Shown here piece by piece: positions 6,976 to 12,639 of a stretch of 29,009 nt of DNA; within the stretch, counting starts at the first letter, position 1, and the number at the start of each line of letters is the position of its first letter. Where the stretch lies: positions 1 to 29,009 of IMG/VR virus record IMGVR_UViG_3300034198_017984. One strand, given 5' to 3'. Position numbers and translations under genes: made by a program. This DNA comes from a virus. The notes below the pieces were generated by a model that was not told where the DNA came from, ran no database searches, and worked only from the letters and a program-made list of their open reading frames with translations.

Positions 6976-6987
6976 GTTTTCTCCTTT

Positions 6988-7437
6988 TTAGAAAATTGTT
7001 TGTTTAGTTGGTTTTGCTGCTGGCTTTGCTTCTGCCGTTGGCTCTTGTGAATCTGGGTCGTCCTTGTCATCTGCATCTATAGCAAACAATCCTGCTAGTC
7101 CATATTTACGAGCATAAGTTATCGCACTGCCTGTGGTCTGGCTTTCATCCATTTTTGGCTTACATTTAGGCTCTCTGATTTTAATAGAATGCTGGATTGT
7201 CTCGCCATCACAATTTCTTAAAGTGATAGTTTCATCTACATAAAATCTTATGCCTATCTGCACTACGTCATCTTTGAAACCTATAGTAAGTTTTTTTCTT
7301 TTAGTGACTTCTAGAGCTTTAAATTTGCCTAAAATATCTTTGACTGTAAAGTATTTAAATTTACCAAAAGTGTTATTGGTGTCTTTATCTACTTTTAAAT
7401 TACTTTGGATTTCAAAAAGATCATCATAAATACTCAT
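6988..7437 (-). CDS. erf: ERF-superfamily single-strand annealing protein
   Basis: 149 aa. ERF proteins anneal complementary single strands in phage recombination and genome circularisation. The family core is clear at 100-114 (QTTGSAITYARKYGL), followed by an acidic stretch DADDKDDPD typical of ERF. The C-terminal ~20 residues are an Ala/Lys/Pro tail. It lies between the Gam/Gp157-like gene (ATGA overlap) and the SSB-like gene, a standard recombination cassette; the RusA resolvase is further down the same operon. It is shorter than P22 Erf, lacking most of the variable C-terminus. Confidence 0.9.
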   Translation of the reverse strand: MSIYDDLFEIQSNLKVDKDTNNTFGKFKYFTVKDILGKFKALEVTKRKKLTIGFKDDVVQIGIRFYVDETITLRNCDGETIQHSIKIREPKCKPKMDESQTTGSAITYARKYGLAGLFAIDADDKDDPDSQEPTAEAKPAAKPTKQTIF

Positions 7438-7871
7438 TCTTTCCCTCCGAATTGCAGATACATTTTCTCATAAGCTGGTACTGCTTCCACGCCTTCAATA
7501 TTCTCACCATCTTTTAAGATGGCTTCTTTTAATTTAGAATTGTCTAGCTCTAAAGATATTTTTTCTTTAAAAAACTCTTTAGGCACTAGAGTTTTATCGT
7601 AAATATTTATACTTGGAGCTAAAGATTTAAATTGCACCGTTCCTTGAAAGGTCTTAAGATTTTTAGATTTACTAAAGTTTATCTGGCTTCTAGCAAAGAC
7701 TTCTGCTTGAACACTAAACCTTTCCTTTAGCCTTTCTAGGCTTGTTTCTACTTCTTTAAGCATAGCTTCTGATTGAGCTTTAATAGTCTCAATCTCTAGT
7801 TCTGTTTCTCTAATTTTTTTTAAATACCATTCAAGGCTTTTGATATCGTCTATCCTAAATTCTTCGTTCAT
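7434..7871 (-). CDS. Gam/Gp157-like recombination accessory protein
   Basis: 145 aa. Residues ~10-65 are a long coiled coil, then KTFQGTVQFKSLAPSINIYD and LDNSKLKEAILKDGENIEGVEA. This two-part layout, coiled coil followed by a small beta domain with a DxxxLKExLkxGExixG-like end, is shared by Mu Gam-type DNA-end binders and siphovirus Gp157 proteins. Mu Gam protects linear DNA from RecBCD; Gp157 proteins are linked to recombination modules. Adjacency to ERF supports the call. I cannot separate the two families by eye. Confidence 0.72.
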   Translation of the reverse strand: MNEEFRIDDIKSLEWYLKKIRETELEIETIKAQSEAMLKEVETSLERLKERFSVQAEVFARSQINFSKSKNLKTFQGTVQFKSLAPSINIYDKTLVPKEFFKEKISLELDNSKLKEAILKDGENIEGVEAVPAYEKMYLQFGGKE

Positions 7872-7895
7872 AACTTCCTTTCCTTATTTGTTTTA

Positions 7896-8108
7896 TTAGC
7901 CATCACCAGAGCCATAGCCATAGCCATCGCCATCACCAGAGCCAGAGCCAGAGCCATCGCCATAGCCAGAGCCAGAGCCATTGCCAGAGCCATCGCCATA
8001 GCCAGAGCCAGAGCCATCGCCAGAGCCATAGCCAGAGCCATCACCAGAGCCATAGCCATAGCCAGAGCCAGAGCCATCGCCATAGCCAGAAATAGTATCC
8101 CTAAGCAC
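7896..8108 (-). CDS. Gly-rich low-complexity protein, 32 [S/Y/D/N]-G dipeptides
   Basis: 70 aa: six leading residues, then 32 uninterrupted X-G dipeptides where X is Ser, Tyr, Asp or (once) Asn. The start is GTG at 8108, overlapping the stop of the DUF6948-like gene by 8 nt, with GAGG 6 nt upstream. A second frame of the same DNA is open from 8083 to 7868 (Met/Ala/Leu repeats) and ends in an ATGA overlap with the Gam-like gene; the Gly-rich frame is preferred because it has the SD and coupled start. A frame slip at the upstream stop would fuse the repeat to the DUF6948-like protein. Function unknown. Confidence 0.6.
   Translation of the reverse strand: MLRDTISGYGDGSGSGYGYGSGDGSGYGSGDGSGSGYGDGSGNGSGSGYGDGSGSGSGDGDGYGYGSGDG
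7899..8090. repeat. 32-unit hexanucleotide repeat (192 bp)
   Basis: On the plus strand, exactly 32 tandem hexamers: mostly GCCAGA, GCCATA and GCCATC, with three ACCAGA and one GCCATT. Variation falls almost only in the codon deciding the X of X-G, so the repeat keeps period and frame while the residue order varies. Six-bp units can be gained or lost by slippage without a frameshift. Confidence 0.95.
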
Positions 8109-8472
8109 GATACACCTCGAATGATTTTATGTTACTTTCGGCTAGTGGTGAACAAGGAATTATTTCGATTGCCTCTAACCAAAGCTGAGGAACGGACTCA
8201 CATACCCGCGTCCCATCTTTCGCTAAGCCAGTATTTGCAACTTCACTTAACGAAATACCCTTGTTTGTCGTATTCCAGTGCCAAAGCCTTCTTGCATCTG
8301 TTAGGATTACTTCTTTTCCTTCTTTCATTGAAAGAATGCCCGCATGAACTCCCGCCGAATAAGTGCGGATAATTACATATTTCCCGATCAAAGAATCCGT
8401 TATTTTATTTTTGGGCGTTTCTTCTCCGCCTTTTAATAGTTCAGCTAATTTAATTAAAGTGTCAATGTTCAT
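8101..8472 (-). CDS. DUF6948-like phage protein
   Basis: 123 aa. The central block GKYVIIRTYSAGVHAGIL (30-47), then EVILTDARRLWHW and AIEIIPC near the C-terminus, matches what I recall of the DUF6948 family of small phage proteins; its function is unknown. It has a candidate internal promoter at 8497-8521 and precedes the Gly-rich repeat gene, with which it overlaps by 8 nt. The family assignment is from memory of its motif pattern and should be checked by profile search. Confidence 0.75.
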   Translation of the reverse strand: MNIDTLIKLAELLKGGEETPKNKITDSLIGKYVIIRTYSAGVHAGILSMKEGKEVILTDARRLWHWNTTNKGISLSEVANTGLAKDGTRVCESVPQLWLEAIEIIPCSPLAESNIKSFEVYRA

Positions 8473-8496
8473 TTTTTATTTTCCTTTTCTTGTTGT

Positions 8497-8527
8497 ATTA
8501 TATCATATATCATTGTGTCAATGTTAA
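8497..8527 (-). promoter_or_regulatory. internal leftward promoter candidate
   Basis: A perfect -10 TATAAT (8502-8497) has two imperfectly spaced -35 candidates: TTGACA (8521-8516, only 13 bp away) and TTAACA (8527-8522, 19 bp away). The 11-mer AACATTGACAC here is repeated at the start of the following gene (8469-8459). Confidence 0.45.
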
Positions 8528-8530
8528 GAA

Positions 8531-8737
8531 TTAACCAAAAAAAGTTTTTTTAAGCCTTTGTTTTATTGCCCTTAGATCAGGAGGCAGTATTAGCGCTTCT
8601 CTTTGTTCTTTTTGTTTTTTTAGTATTCTTTGACAAGCTGGCTGCTCTAGGTATGTTTTCGGGAACATCTCCATCGCTAAAGCCCACTCTAGGGTATCTA
8701 TTTTCTTTTCTAGCTCTGCTTCTTTTTTTGTTGGCAT
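8531..8737 (-). CDS. small charged helical protein, unknown function
   Basis: 68 aa from ATG 8737, chosen because it overlaps the lysozyme stop as TAATG and has AGGAG 9 nt upstream; an in-frame ATG at 8761 lacks an SD. Rich in Lys, Glu and Leu, probably all-helical. Follows the lysozyme in the transcript. Unknown function. Confidence 0.75.
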   Translation of the reverse strand: MPTKKEAELEKKIDTLEWALAMEMFPKTYLEQPACQRILKKQKEQREALILPPDLRAIKQRLKKTFFG

Positions 8738-9189
8738 TAACTGTACTCCTGATATATGCAAGTAAAATTCTTTTTTTTGTTTTCTTTATTTAAAAGAGCT
8801 ACTTCTAAAGTTCTTCTTTTCCTGTGCCCTGCTTCGGCTTTAGTTCCTTTGTTTATTTTATTCTTCATTACCCAAACAGCAGCAGGTTTATCGCCTTTAG
8901 CTGCCAATTTAACAGCTTTAGCACATCCGCTTAGTCCTGCGTTATAACAGTAGCTAACGAGAGCGTCATGCTCATTTTGTTTAGCACCTGGAAACAATGA
9001 TAGTACGTGTTTAGAATCCAGCTCTAAATGCTTAACCATTCTAGATTTAGCCTCGGTCTTGCTTATACATTCCCATTTGTCCTTAGCCTTAGTTCCAAAG
9101 CCGTTTGACCATTGCGAAACATCCCAGTATGCACAGCTAGAGAAGCCTTCCAAGCTGATAATGAATAGTAATAGTGATTGGTTAATCAT
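8737..9189 (-). CDS. GH24 (T4-type) lysozyme endolysin
   Basis: 150 aa. GH24 muramidases cut the MurNAc-GlcNAc bond of peptidoglycan. The active-site region is E14-GFSSCAYW-D23-VSQW-S28-NGFGT: catalytic Glu and Asp are in place, and the T4 Thr26 position is Ser by my alignment. NEHDALVSYCYNAG and GHRKRRTLE match later family motifs. The N-terminus (LLLFIISLEGF) is hydrophobic but too short to be a clear signal-anchor, so release likely needs a holin. Starts in an ATGA overlap with the spanin-like gene upstream. Confidence 0.92.
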   Translation of the reverse strand: MINQSLLLFIISLEGFSSCAYWDVSQWSNGFGTKAKDKWECISKTEAKSRMVKHLELDSKHVLSLFPGAKQNEHDALVSYCYNAGLSGCAKAVKLAAKGDKPAAVWVMKNKINKGTKAEAGHRKRRTLEVALLNKENKKKNFTCIYQEYS

Positions 9190-9521
9190 TTAGCTACCCC
9201 CTTACAGTAAAGGATAAAATATCCATCTTTCCAATCAGGGTCTTGTTTTACGCTAAATTGCCCTTTGTTGCAAGCACATTTATATTTAAGCCATTCAACT
9301 GATTTTTCGGGTATTGAACCGACAGAACCCGTTGCGAGCATTTCTTTTTCTTGCTGGTATTGCTCTTGAATTAAGTTTTGTTGCGATACCCATTCGTCAT
9401 AAGCTTTCGTAGAAGCTTCTCGCTCTGCCTCTAATTTTGTTTCTCTAGATGCTTGAATTTGAGGATCGGTAATTATCGCCATGCAAATAAGTAAAGATGC
9501 TGCACTTACTATTTGAATCAT
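9186..9521 (-). CDS. membrane-anchored coiled-coil protein, i-spanin candidate
   Basis: 111 aa. A hydrophobic N-terminal segment (about 4-18) is followed by a charged helix (~24-62: SRETKLEAEREAS and on) and a Cys-containing end (KCACNKGQ, LYCKG). One N-terminal anchor plus a periplasmic coiled coil is the layout of inner-membrane spanins, which fuse the membranes at lysis. It overlaps the lysozyme gene by ATGA, the usual spanin context. The sequence is not otherwise diagnostic; no partner o-spanin is evident. Confidence 0.72.
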   Translation of the reverse strand: MIQIVSAASLLICMAIITDPQIQASRETKLEAEREASTKAYDEWVSQQNLIQEQYQQEKEMLATGSVGSIPEKSVEWLKYKCACNKGQFSVKQDPDWKDGYFILYCKGVAK

Positions 9522-9901
9522 CCCATCACCTCGTCAAACTTTTTCTTAAGCTCTTCTGGGTAATTTTCGTGACACCATAGGAAAGCTTCAAATGCTGAAT
9601 TAAGCTTTTGGCTAATACAAATCAGCTCAGGAGAATATTCGCCAGTATCTAGGTCAAACAAATTATGTCCAAACCATTCATCACTGCACCAGTTGTGCGA
9701 ATAACGCAAACTAGGCAAGCACGCCTCTAGAGCAGCTTTGGGGATTAGTGGAATAAACAATTCTCTATTAAGGTAAGAAGTGTAAGATGGTTTTAGTTTT
9801 TTGCCTTTTTTTGATGCAAAATGTGTAGCAATGTTTTTAAAATCATAGCCCAATTCAAGAATCTTTTTAGATTCCTCGTAAGTTAAGTTAAGCTCAATCA
9901 T
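9518..9901 (-). CDS. hypothetical phage protein
   Basis: 127 aa, Trp/Tyr/Cys-containing (SHNWCSDEWFGHNLFDLDTGEYS), with an amphipathic C-terminal helix (ENYPEELKKKFDEVMG). Overlaps its neighbours by ATGA and 8 nt. No family recognised. Confidence 0.78.
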   Translation of the reverse strand: MIELNLTYEESKKILELGYDFKNIATHFASKKGKKLKPSYTSYLNRELFIPLIPKAALEACLPSLRYSHNWCSDEWFGHNLFDLDTGEYSPELICISQKLNSAFEAFLWCHENYPEELKKKFDEVMG

Positions 9902-10220
9902 AAGTTTCTCCTTCTCCGTTAAGTTCAGTAAAGATTACCTCTAACAGTCTGGTCGTACCTTCGCTAGCTAAACATCTAGCGGGGTCTCTTCTACCTTGTC
10001 CTTCTACCCTGTAAACTTCCCAGTAGGGCTGAGGGCAAGCCCCTAGGGCTTGTTTTAAGTCAAGGTAAACGCTAACTTTGTTGTTCGATACAATGTCTCT
10101 AATCCAAAAACGAGCATCTGCAGCATTAGCTGGAATGATAGTAATTCTCCAGTTTTCAGGAAGTTTCATTTCCTCAAATCTCGATATTGGCGGTTTAGGT
10201 TTAATTTCTTCGTTAATCAT
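9894..10220 (-). CDS. hypothetical phage protein
   Basis: 108 aa, mixed alpha/beta, with one RFWIRD motif and a Gly/Arg loop (VEGQGRRDPARC). ATGA overlap with the exported protein gene upstream. Unknown function. Confidence 0.77.
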   Translation of the reverse strand: MINEEIKPKPPISRFEEMKLPENWRITIIPANAADARFWIRDIVSNNKVSVYLDLKQALGACPQPYWEVYRVEGQGRRDPARCLASEGTTRLLEVIFTELNGEGETYD

Positions 10221-10546
10221 CTCCCAATCCTCCTAATCCCAGTCTCGGCTAATCTAGGCTCGTGCTGATAAGTAGCCCCGATGCGAGTATGTGATTCAGC
10301 GCTAGAAAGAGCTGTTAACCTAGACTGTTCCTCTAGCTTCTCCATTAACTCCACCGTTTTAGCAGAACTAGATAAAAGCCTGTTAGACTCTAAATAGTTT
10401 CTTTTAGCCCTGCGATACTCTGCTTCTGCATACCTTTGATTTTCTCTATGAATGTTTAGTGCATCTCTAGCGATTTGCAGATTAGGCACGTCTGCTAGTG
10501 CAGCTTGTCCGATTAATATTAATGATAGTATTATTGTTTTTTTCAT
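10217..10546 (-). CDS. exported coiled-coil protein
   Basis: 109 aa from ATG 10546, which has a perfect AGGAGG; the longer in-frame start at 10576 would spoil the signal peptide. Residues 1-18 (MKKTIILSLILIGQAALA) are a Sec signal peptide with ALA|D cleavage. The mature part is an Arg/Glu-rich helix (~20-85). Location periplasmic. It is a few hundred bp upstream of the spanin-like and lysozyme genes, so a lysis or envelope role is possible. Confidence 0.78.
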   Translation of the reverse strand: MKKTIILSLILIGQAALADVPNLQIARDALNIHRENQRYAEAEYRRAKRNYLESNRLLSSSAKTVELMEKLEEQSRLTALSSAESHTRIGATYQHEPRLAETGIRRIGR

Positions 10547-10569
10547 TGTTTTTCCTCCTGTTTGTTTTA

Positions 10570-10755
10570 TTACCATTCCAAATCGATGATTTCTTTTTTG
10601 TCGTTCAAGACAACCGTGACATTGTCTTTCATGAAATCTAAAATTTCCTCTTCTGTAATATTGGCTTCTAATACGCCGCCTCTATCTATGAATATCTCGA
10701 CTGCTTCGTTTTGTTGGCATGGGGTCGCATGTCTAAACTTTTCTTTATCTGGCAT
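10570..10755 (-). CDS. small acidic protein, unknown function
   Basis: 61 aa, acidic (NITEEEILDFMKDNVTVVLNDKKEIIDLEW). Stop region lies about 20 nt before the exported protein start. Joined to the upstream gene by a 1-nt overlap (TAATG). Unknown. Confidence 0.7.
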   Translation of the reverse strand: MPDKEKFRHATPCQQNEAVEIFIDRGGVLEANITEEEILDFMKDNVTVVLNDKKEIIDLEW

Positions 10756-10955
10756 TAAACAAACCTCCTAAAAATTATCCTATCGTAAGACTTCGAGCCA
10801 TCTGAGTAAGGCTTGCTAAGATCAAATAACATGACTGTTAAAAGCCCTATTTGTTTCTTAAATTGGACTCCCTGCTTCTGTAGTTCAAGCTGTACTAGCT
10901 CTATAGCCTCTTTAGAGTCCACTGGTAACCATTTTTTTCTGTCTAGTTCTTTCAT
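10755..10955 (-). CDS. small basic protein, unknown function
   Basis: 66 aa, Lys/Arg/Leu-rich, helix then beta-like end (DRIIFRRFV). ATGA overlap with the gene upstream. Unknown. Confidence 0.72.
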   Translation of the reverse strand: MKELDRKKWLPVDSKEAIELVQLELQKQGVQFKKQIGLLTVMLFDLSKPYSDGSKSYDRIIFRRFV

Positions 10956-11218
10956 CCCAAGTACCTCCCAACGGTCACAGCTACAGCTAGAATAGCCATA
11001 ACCACAACAAGGTTAATTATTAATTGCACTGTCTTTAATTCGTTTAAATCGTTCATTTGTTCCTCCATTAGTCTTTTCATTTGCATTTGTCTCATGTCAT
11101 TTAAACCGCTTTCAAGAATATGATTGCTTCCATTTTGTTTAAAATGATAGTTCCAAGTGTCAAAGAAATTAGAATTGCTTGTGTCCTTGATTGGGAATTT
11201 TTCTTTTAAATCGTTCAT
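10952..11218 (-). CDS. small tail-anchored membrane protein
   Basis: 88 aa with a single hydrophobic helix at the C-terminus (~67-84: LIINLVVVMAILAVAVTV) and a polar, Met/Gln-rich region before it. SD AAAGGA precedes the start. It could be a lysis regulator or a membrane tether for phage complexes; no family recognised. Confidence 0.75.
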   Translation of the reverse strand: MNDLKEKFPIKDTSNSNFFDTWNYHFKQNGSNHILESGLNDMRQMQMKRLMEEQMNDLNELKTVQLIINLVVVMAILAVAVTVGRYLG

Positions 11219-11248
11219 TAATTTCCTTTAGTAACTTAAGTTCTGCTT

Positions 11249-11434
11249 CTACCACCTAACTTTCAGCCTAAGGTTCCGTATATGTGTCGCTAAAGGTTCA
11301 ATTACCTCTAGAATCTCTTGATGCCTTTTCTCTTTCAGGATCTCTTCAAACATCTTGTGATCGTCTATAGCTAGCCCAAGCTGTGCCTTTAAATCCCCCA
11401 GTGCCTTAGCTATCTCTAATCTTGTATCTGCCAT
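11249..11434 (-). CDS. small helical protein, unknown function
   Basis: 61 aa, all-helical by composition. GAGAGG lies 10 nt before the ATG. A candidate promoter (11455-11484) is directly upstream, so this gene may start an internal transcript. Unknown function. Confidence 0.72.
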   Translation of the reverse strand: MADTRLEIAKALGDLKAQLGLAIDDHKMFEEILKEKRHQEILEVIEPLATHIRNLRLKVRW

Positions 11435-11454
11435 TATTTTCTTTCCTCTCTCTT

Positions 11455-11484
11455 ATTATTCCACGTCTTATGACATTATATCAA
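11455..11484 (-). promoter_or_regulatory. internal leftward promoter candidate
   Basis: TTGATA (11484-11479) and AATAAT (11460-11455), 18 bp apart, between the zinc-finger gene and the 61-aa gene. Good consensus match; activity not shown. Confidence 0.45.
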
Positions 11485-11864
11485 CTCTTTGGTTGATTTT
11501 TTATTTGTTTTTTGATCTTGTATTGTTTTTTATATGCTTTAACTTTTTTTTTATTATCTTCTCGGTATTTTTTGGTTTGAGCTTTGAATTTTTCAGGGTT
11601 ATTTTTATATTTGTGTTTATCATTACATTTCCTAGAGCAAAATTTGGCGTTATGGCTTTTAGTTTCAAACTCAATACCGCAATACTGACACTTAATTATT
11701 TTAGATATTCTGACTTTCAAATGTTTTTTTGGCGGCTTCTTCTCTTTCTTTAGATGAAAAATTTTTGGGCGGCAAAATGTTGGCTTAGCTTCATTCGCTT
11801 TGTTTCTACACAAGCATGCCAAAAGAATTTTAATGGCTATTCTTAATTGCTCTTCTGGTTCTAT
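11481..11864 (-). CDS. zinc-finger protein with Lys-rich tail, likely AUA start
   Basis: 127 aa if started at ATA 11864. CxxC (C59, C62) and CxxxC (C76, C80) form a probable zinc ribbon; the tail (NNPEKFKAQTKKYREDNKKK onward) resembles the basic repeats found before HNH nuclease domains, but no HNH core is present. The open frame has no ATG or GTG start; the only conventional candidate is TTG 11822 (113 aa), which lacks an SD. ATA 11864 has AGGAG 7 nt upstream and overlaps the previous stop as ATAG, mimicking the ATGA junctions elsewhere. Nucleic-acid binding is inferred. Confidence 0.7.
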   Translation of the reverse strand: MEPEEQLRIAIKILLACLCRNKANEAKPTFCRPKIFHLKKEKKPPKKHLKVRISKIIKCQYCGIEFETKSHNAKFCSRKCNDKHKYKNNPEKFKAQTKKYREDNKKKVKAYKKQYKIKKQIKNQPKS

Positions 11865-12052
11865 TTTTCTTCTCCTATTTGTTTTTCAAGTTTGATCATT
11901 AGATTCAATCGTTTAAGGTGTATTGTGTCAAATTCTTTTTTCTGTTGGACCAACTTCTTGAAAGTCGCTCCAGTCTCTCTAAGTATCTTTATAGTGTCTT
12001 TACAGCCCAGTCCGTCTGCTTCTGCTTCGAGTCTTTCCCATTCTTCATCCAT
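11861..12052 (-). CDS. small acidic coiled-coil protein
   Basis: 63 aa, acidic and helical. ATG starts one base after the upstream stop. Its 3' end carries the AGGAG that serves the next gene. Unknown function. Confidence 0.74.
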   Translation of the reverse strand: MDEEWERLEAEADGLGCKDTIKILRETGATFKKLVQQKKEFDTIHLKRLNLMIKLEKQIGEEK

Positions 12053-12448
12053 TTAATTCTCTCCCTGCTTGTGCCTTCTGCTTTGAACATGCTCTTTAAC
12101 GATCTTAGAAATTCTCTTTTGTGCTTCTGATTCGTCTATCTCGGGGTTCAAGAGCCTGAAAGCCTCGATCTTTAAAGTTAAGTCCTTGTAGACTGGGTTG
12201 TTTATAGCTGGTGGTAAAGCACAGAATGGGGCCGCAATTTCATTATCCAGCTCTTCATTTAGGATTGTAAATTTACGATCAACGTTATTTAACCAGTGGT
12301 GATGTACTTGCCACTTGAGGATAGCGTTATCAGAATCTTTAACCAGTAAGCCTAGTCTGCGGCTAACATCTTTAATTTTTTCAGCATAATTTAAAAACTC
12401 TCGATGAAGTTCTTTAAGTTCTGCTTGGATTTCTATTAGGTCGTTCAT
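12053..12448 (-). CDS. hypothetical coiled-coil protein
   Basis: 131 aa. N-terminal helix (~3-40) with heptad spacing, a His/Trp-rich middle (WQVHHHWLNN) and a helical C-terminus ending in basic residues. ATGA overlap upstream. No family recognised. Confidence 0.77.
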   Translation of the reverse strand: MNDLIEIQAELKELHREFLNYAEKIKDVSRRLGLLVKDSDNAILKWQVHHHWLNNVDRKFTILNEELDNEIAAPFCALPPAINNPVYKDLTLKIEAFRLLNPEIDESEAQKRISKIVKEHVQSRRHKQGEN

Positions 12449-12639
12449 GGTGTTACCTCTGTTAATTTTTCCAAAAAATCCGCAATTCTATTTAAAACTT
12501 TTAAATTTTCTTCATGCCTCATGTGTCTTAAAAACTCTTCCATGGTTATAGGTTCATAATCTTCAAGGTGTTCTGTATTTAGCCACAACTGACAAAATTC
12601 TTCTAATTTGTCGTTCCATGATTTATATTCATTGTTCAT
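12445..12639 (-). CDS. small acidic protein, unknown function
   Basis: 64 aa, acidic, helical. GGAG precedes the ATG inside the end of the replication gene, with an 11-nt overlap. Could be a small partner of that protein. Unknown. Confidence 0.74.
   Translation of the reverse strand: MNNEYKSWNDKLEEFCQLWLNTEHLEDYEPITMEEFLRHMRHEENLKVLNRIADFLEKLTEVTP

Noticed and set aside
7868-8083. 71-residue Met/Ala/Leu repeat frame over the hexanucleotide repeat
   Set aside because: It lacks an SD and a coupled start, while the Gly-rich frame has both; kept only as a possible slip product.
7899-8090. Repeat array considered as CRISPR
   Set aside because: Six-bp units without spacers; it encodes a dipeptide repeat.
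8566-8947. Two hydrophobic rightward open frames opposite the lysozyme region
   Set aside because: Reverse-strand shadows of Lys/Glu-rich genes; hydrophobicity arises from complementary codons.
11481-11864. HNH homing endonuclease
   Set aside because: The zinc ribbon and basic tail resemble regions found near HNH domains, but no HNH catalytic core is present.
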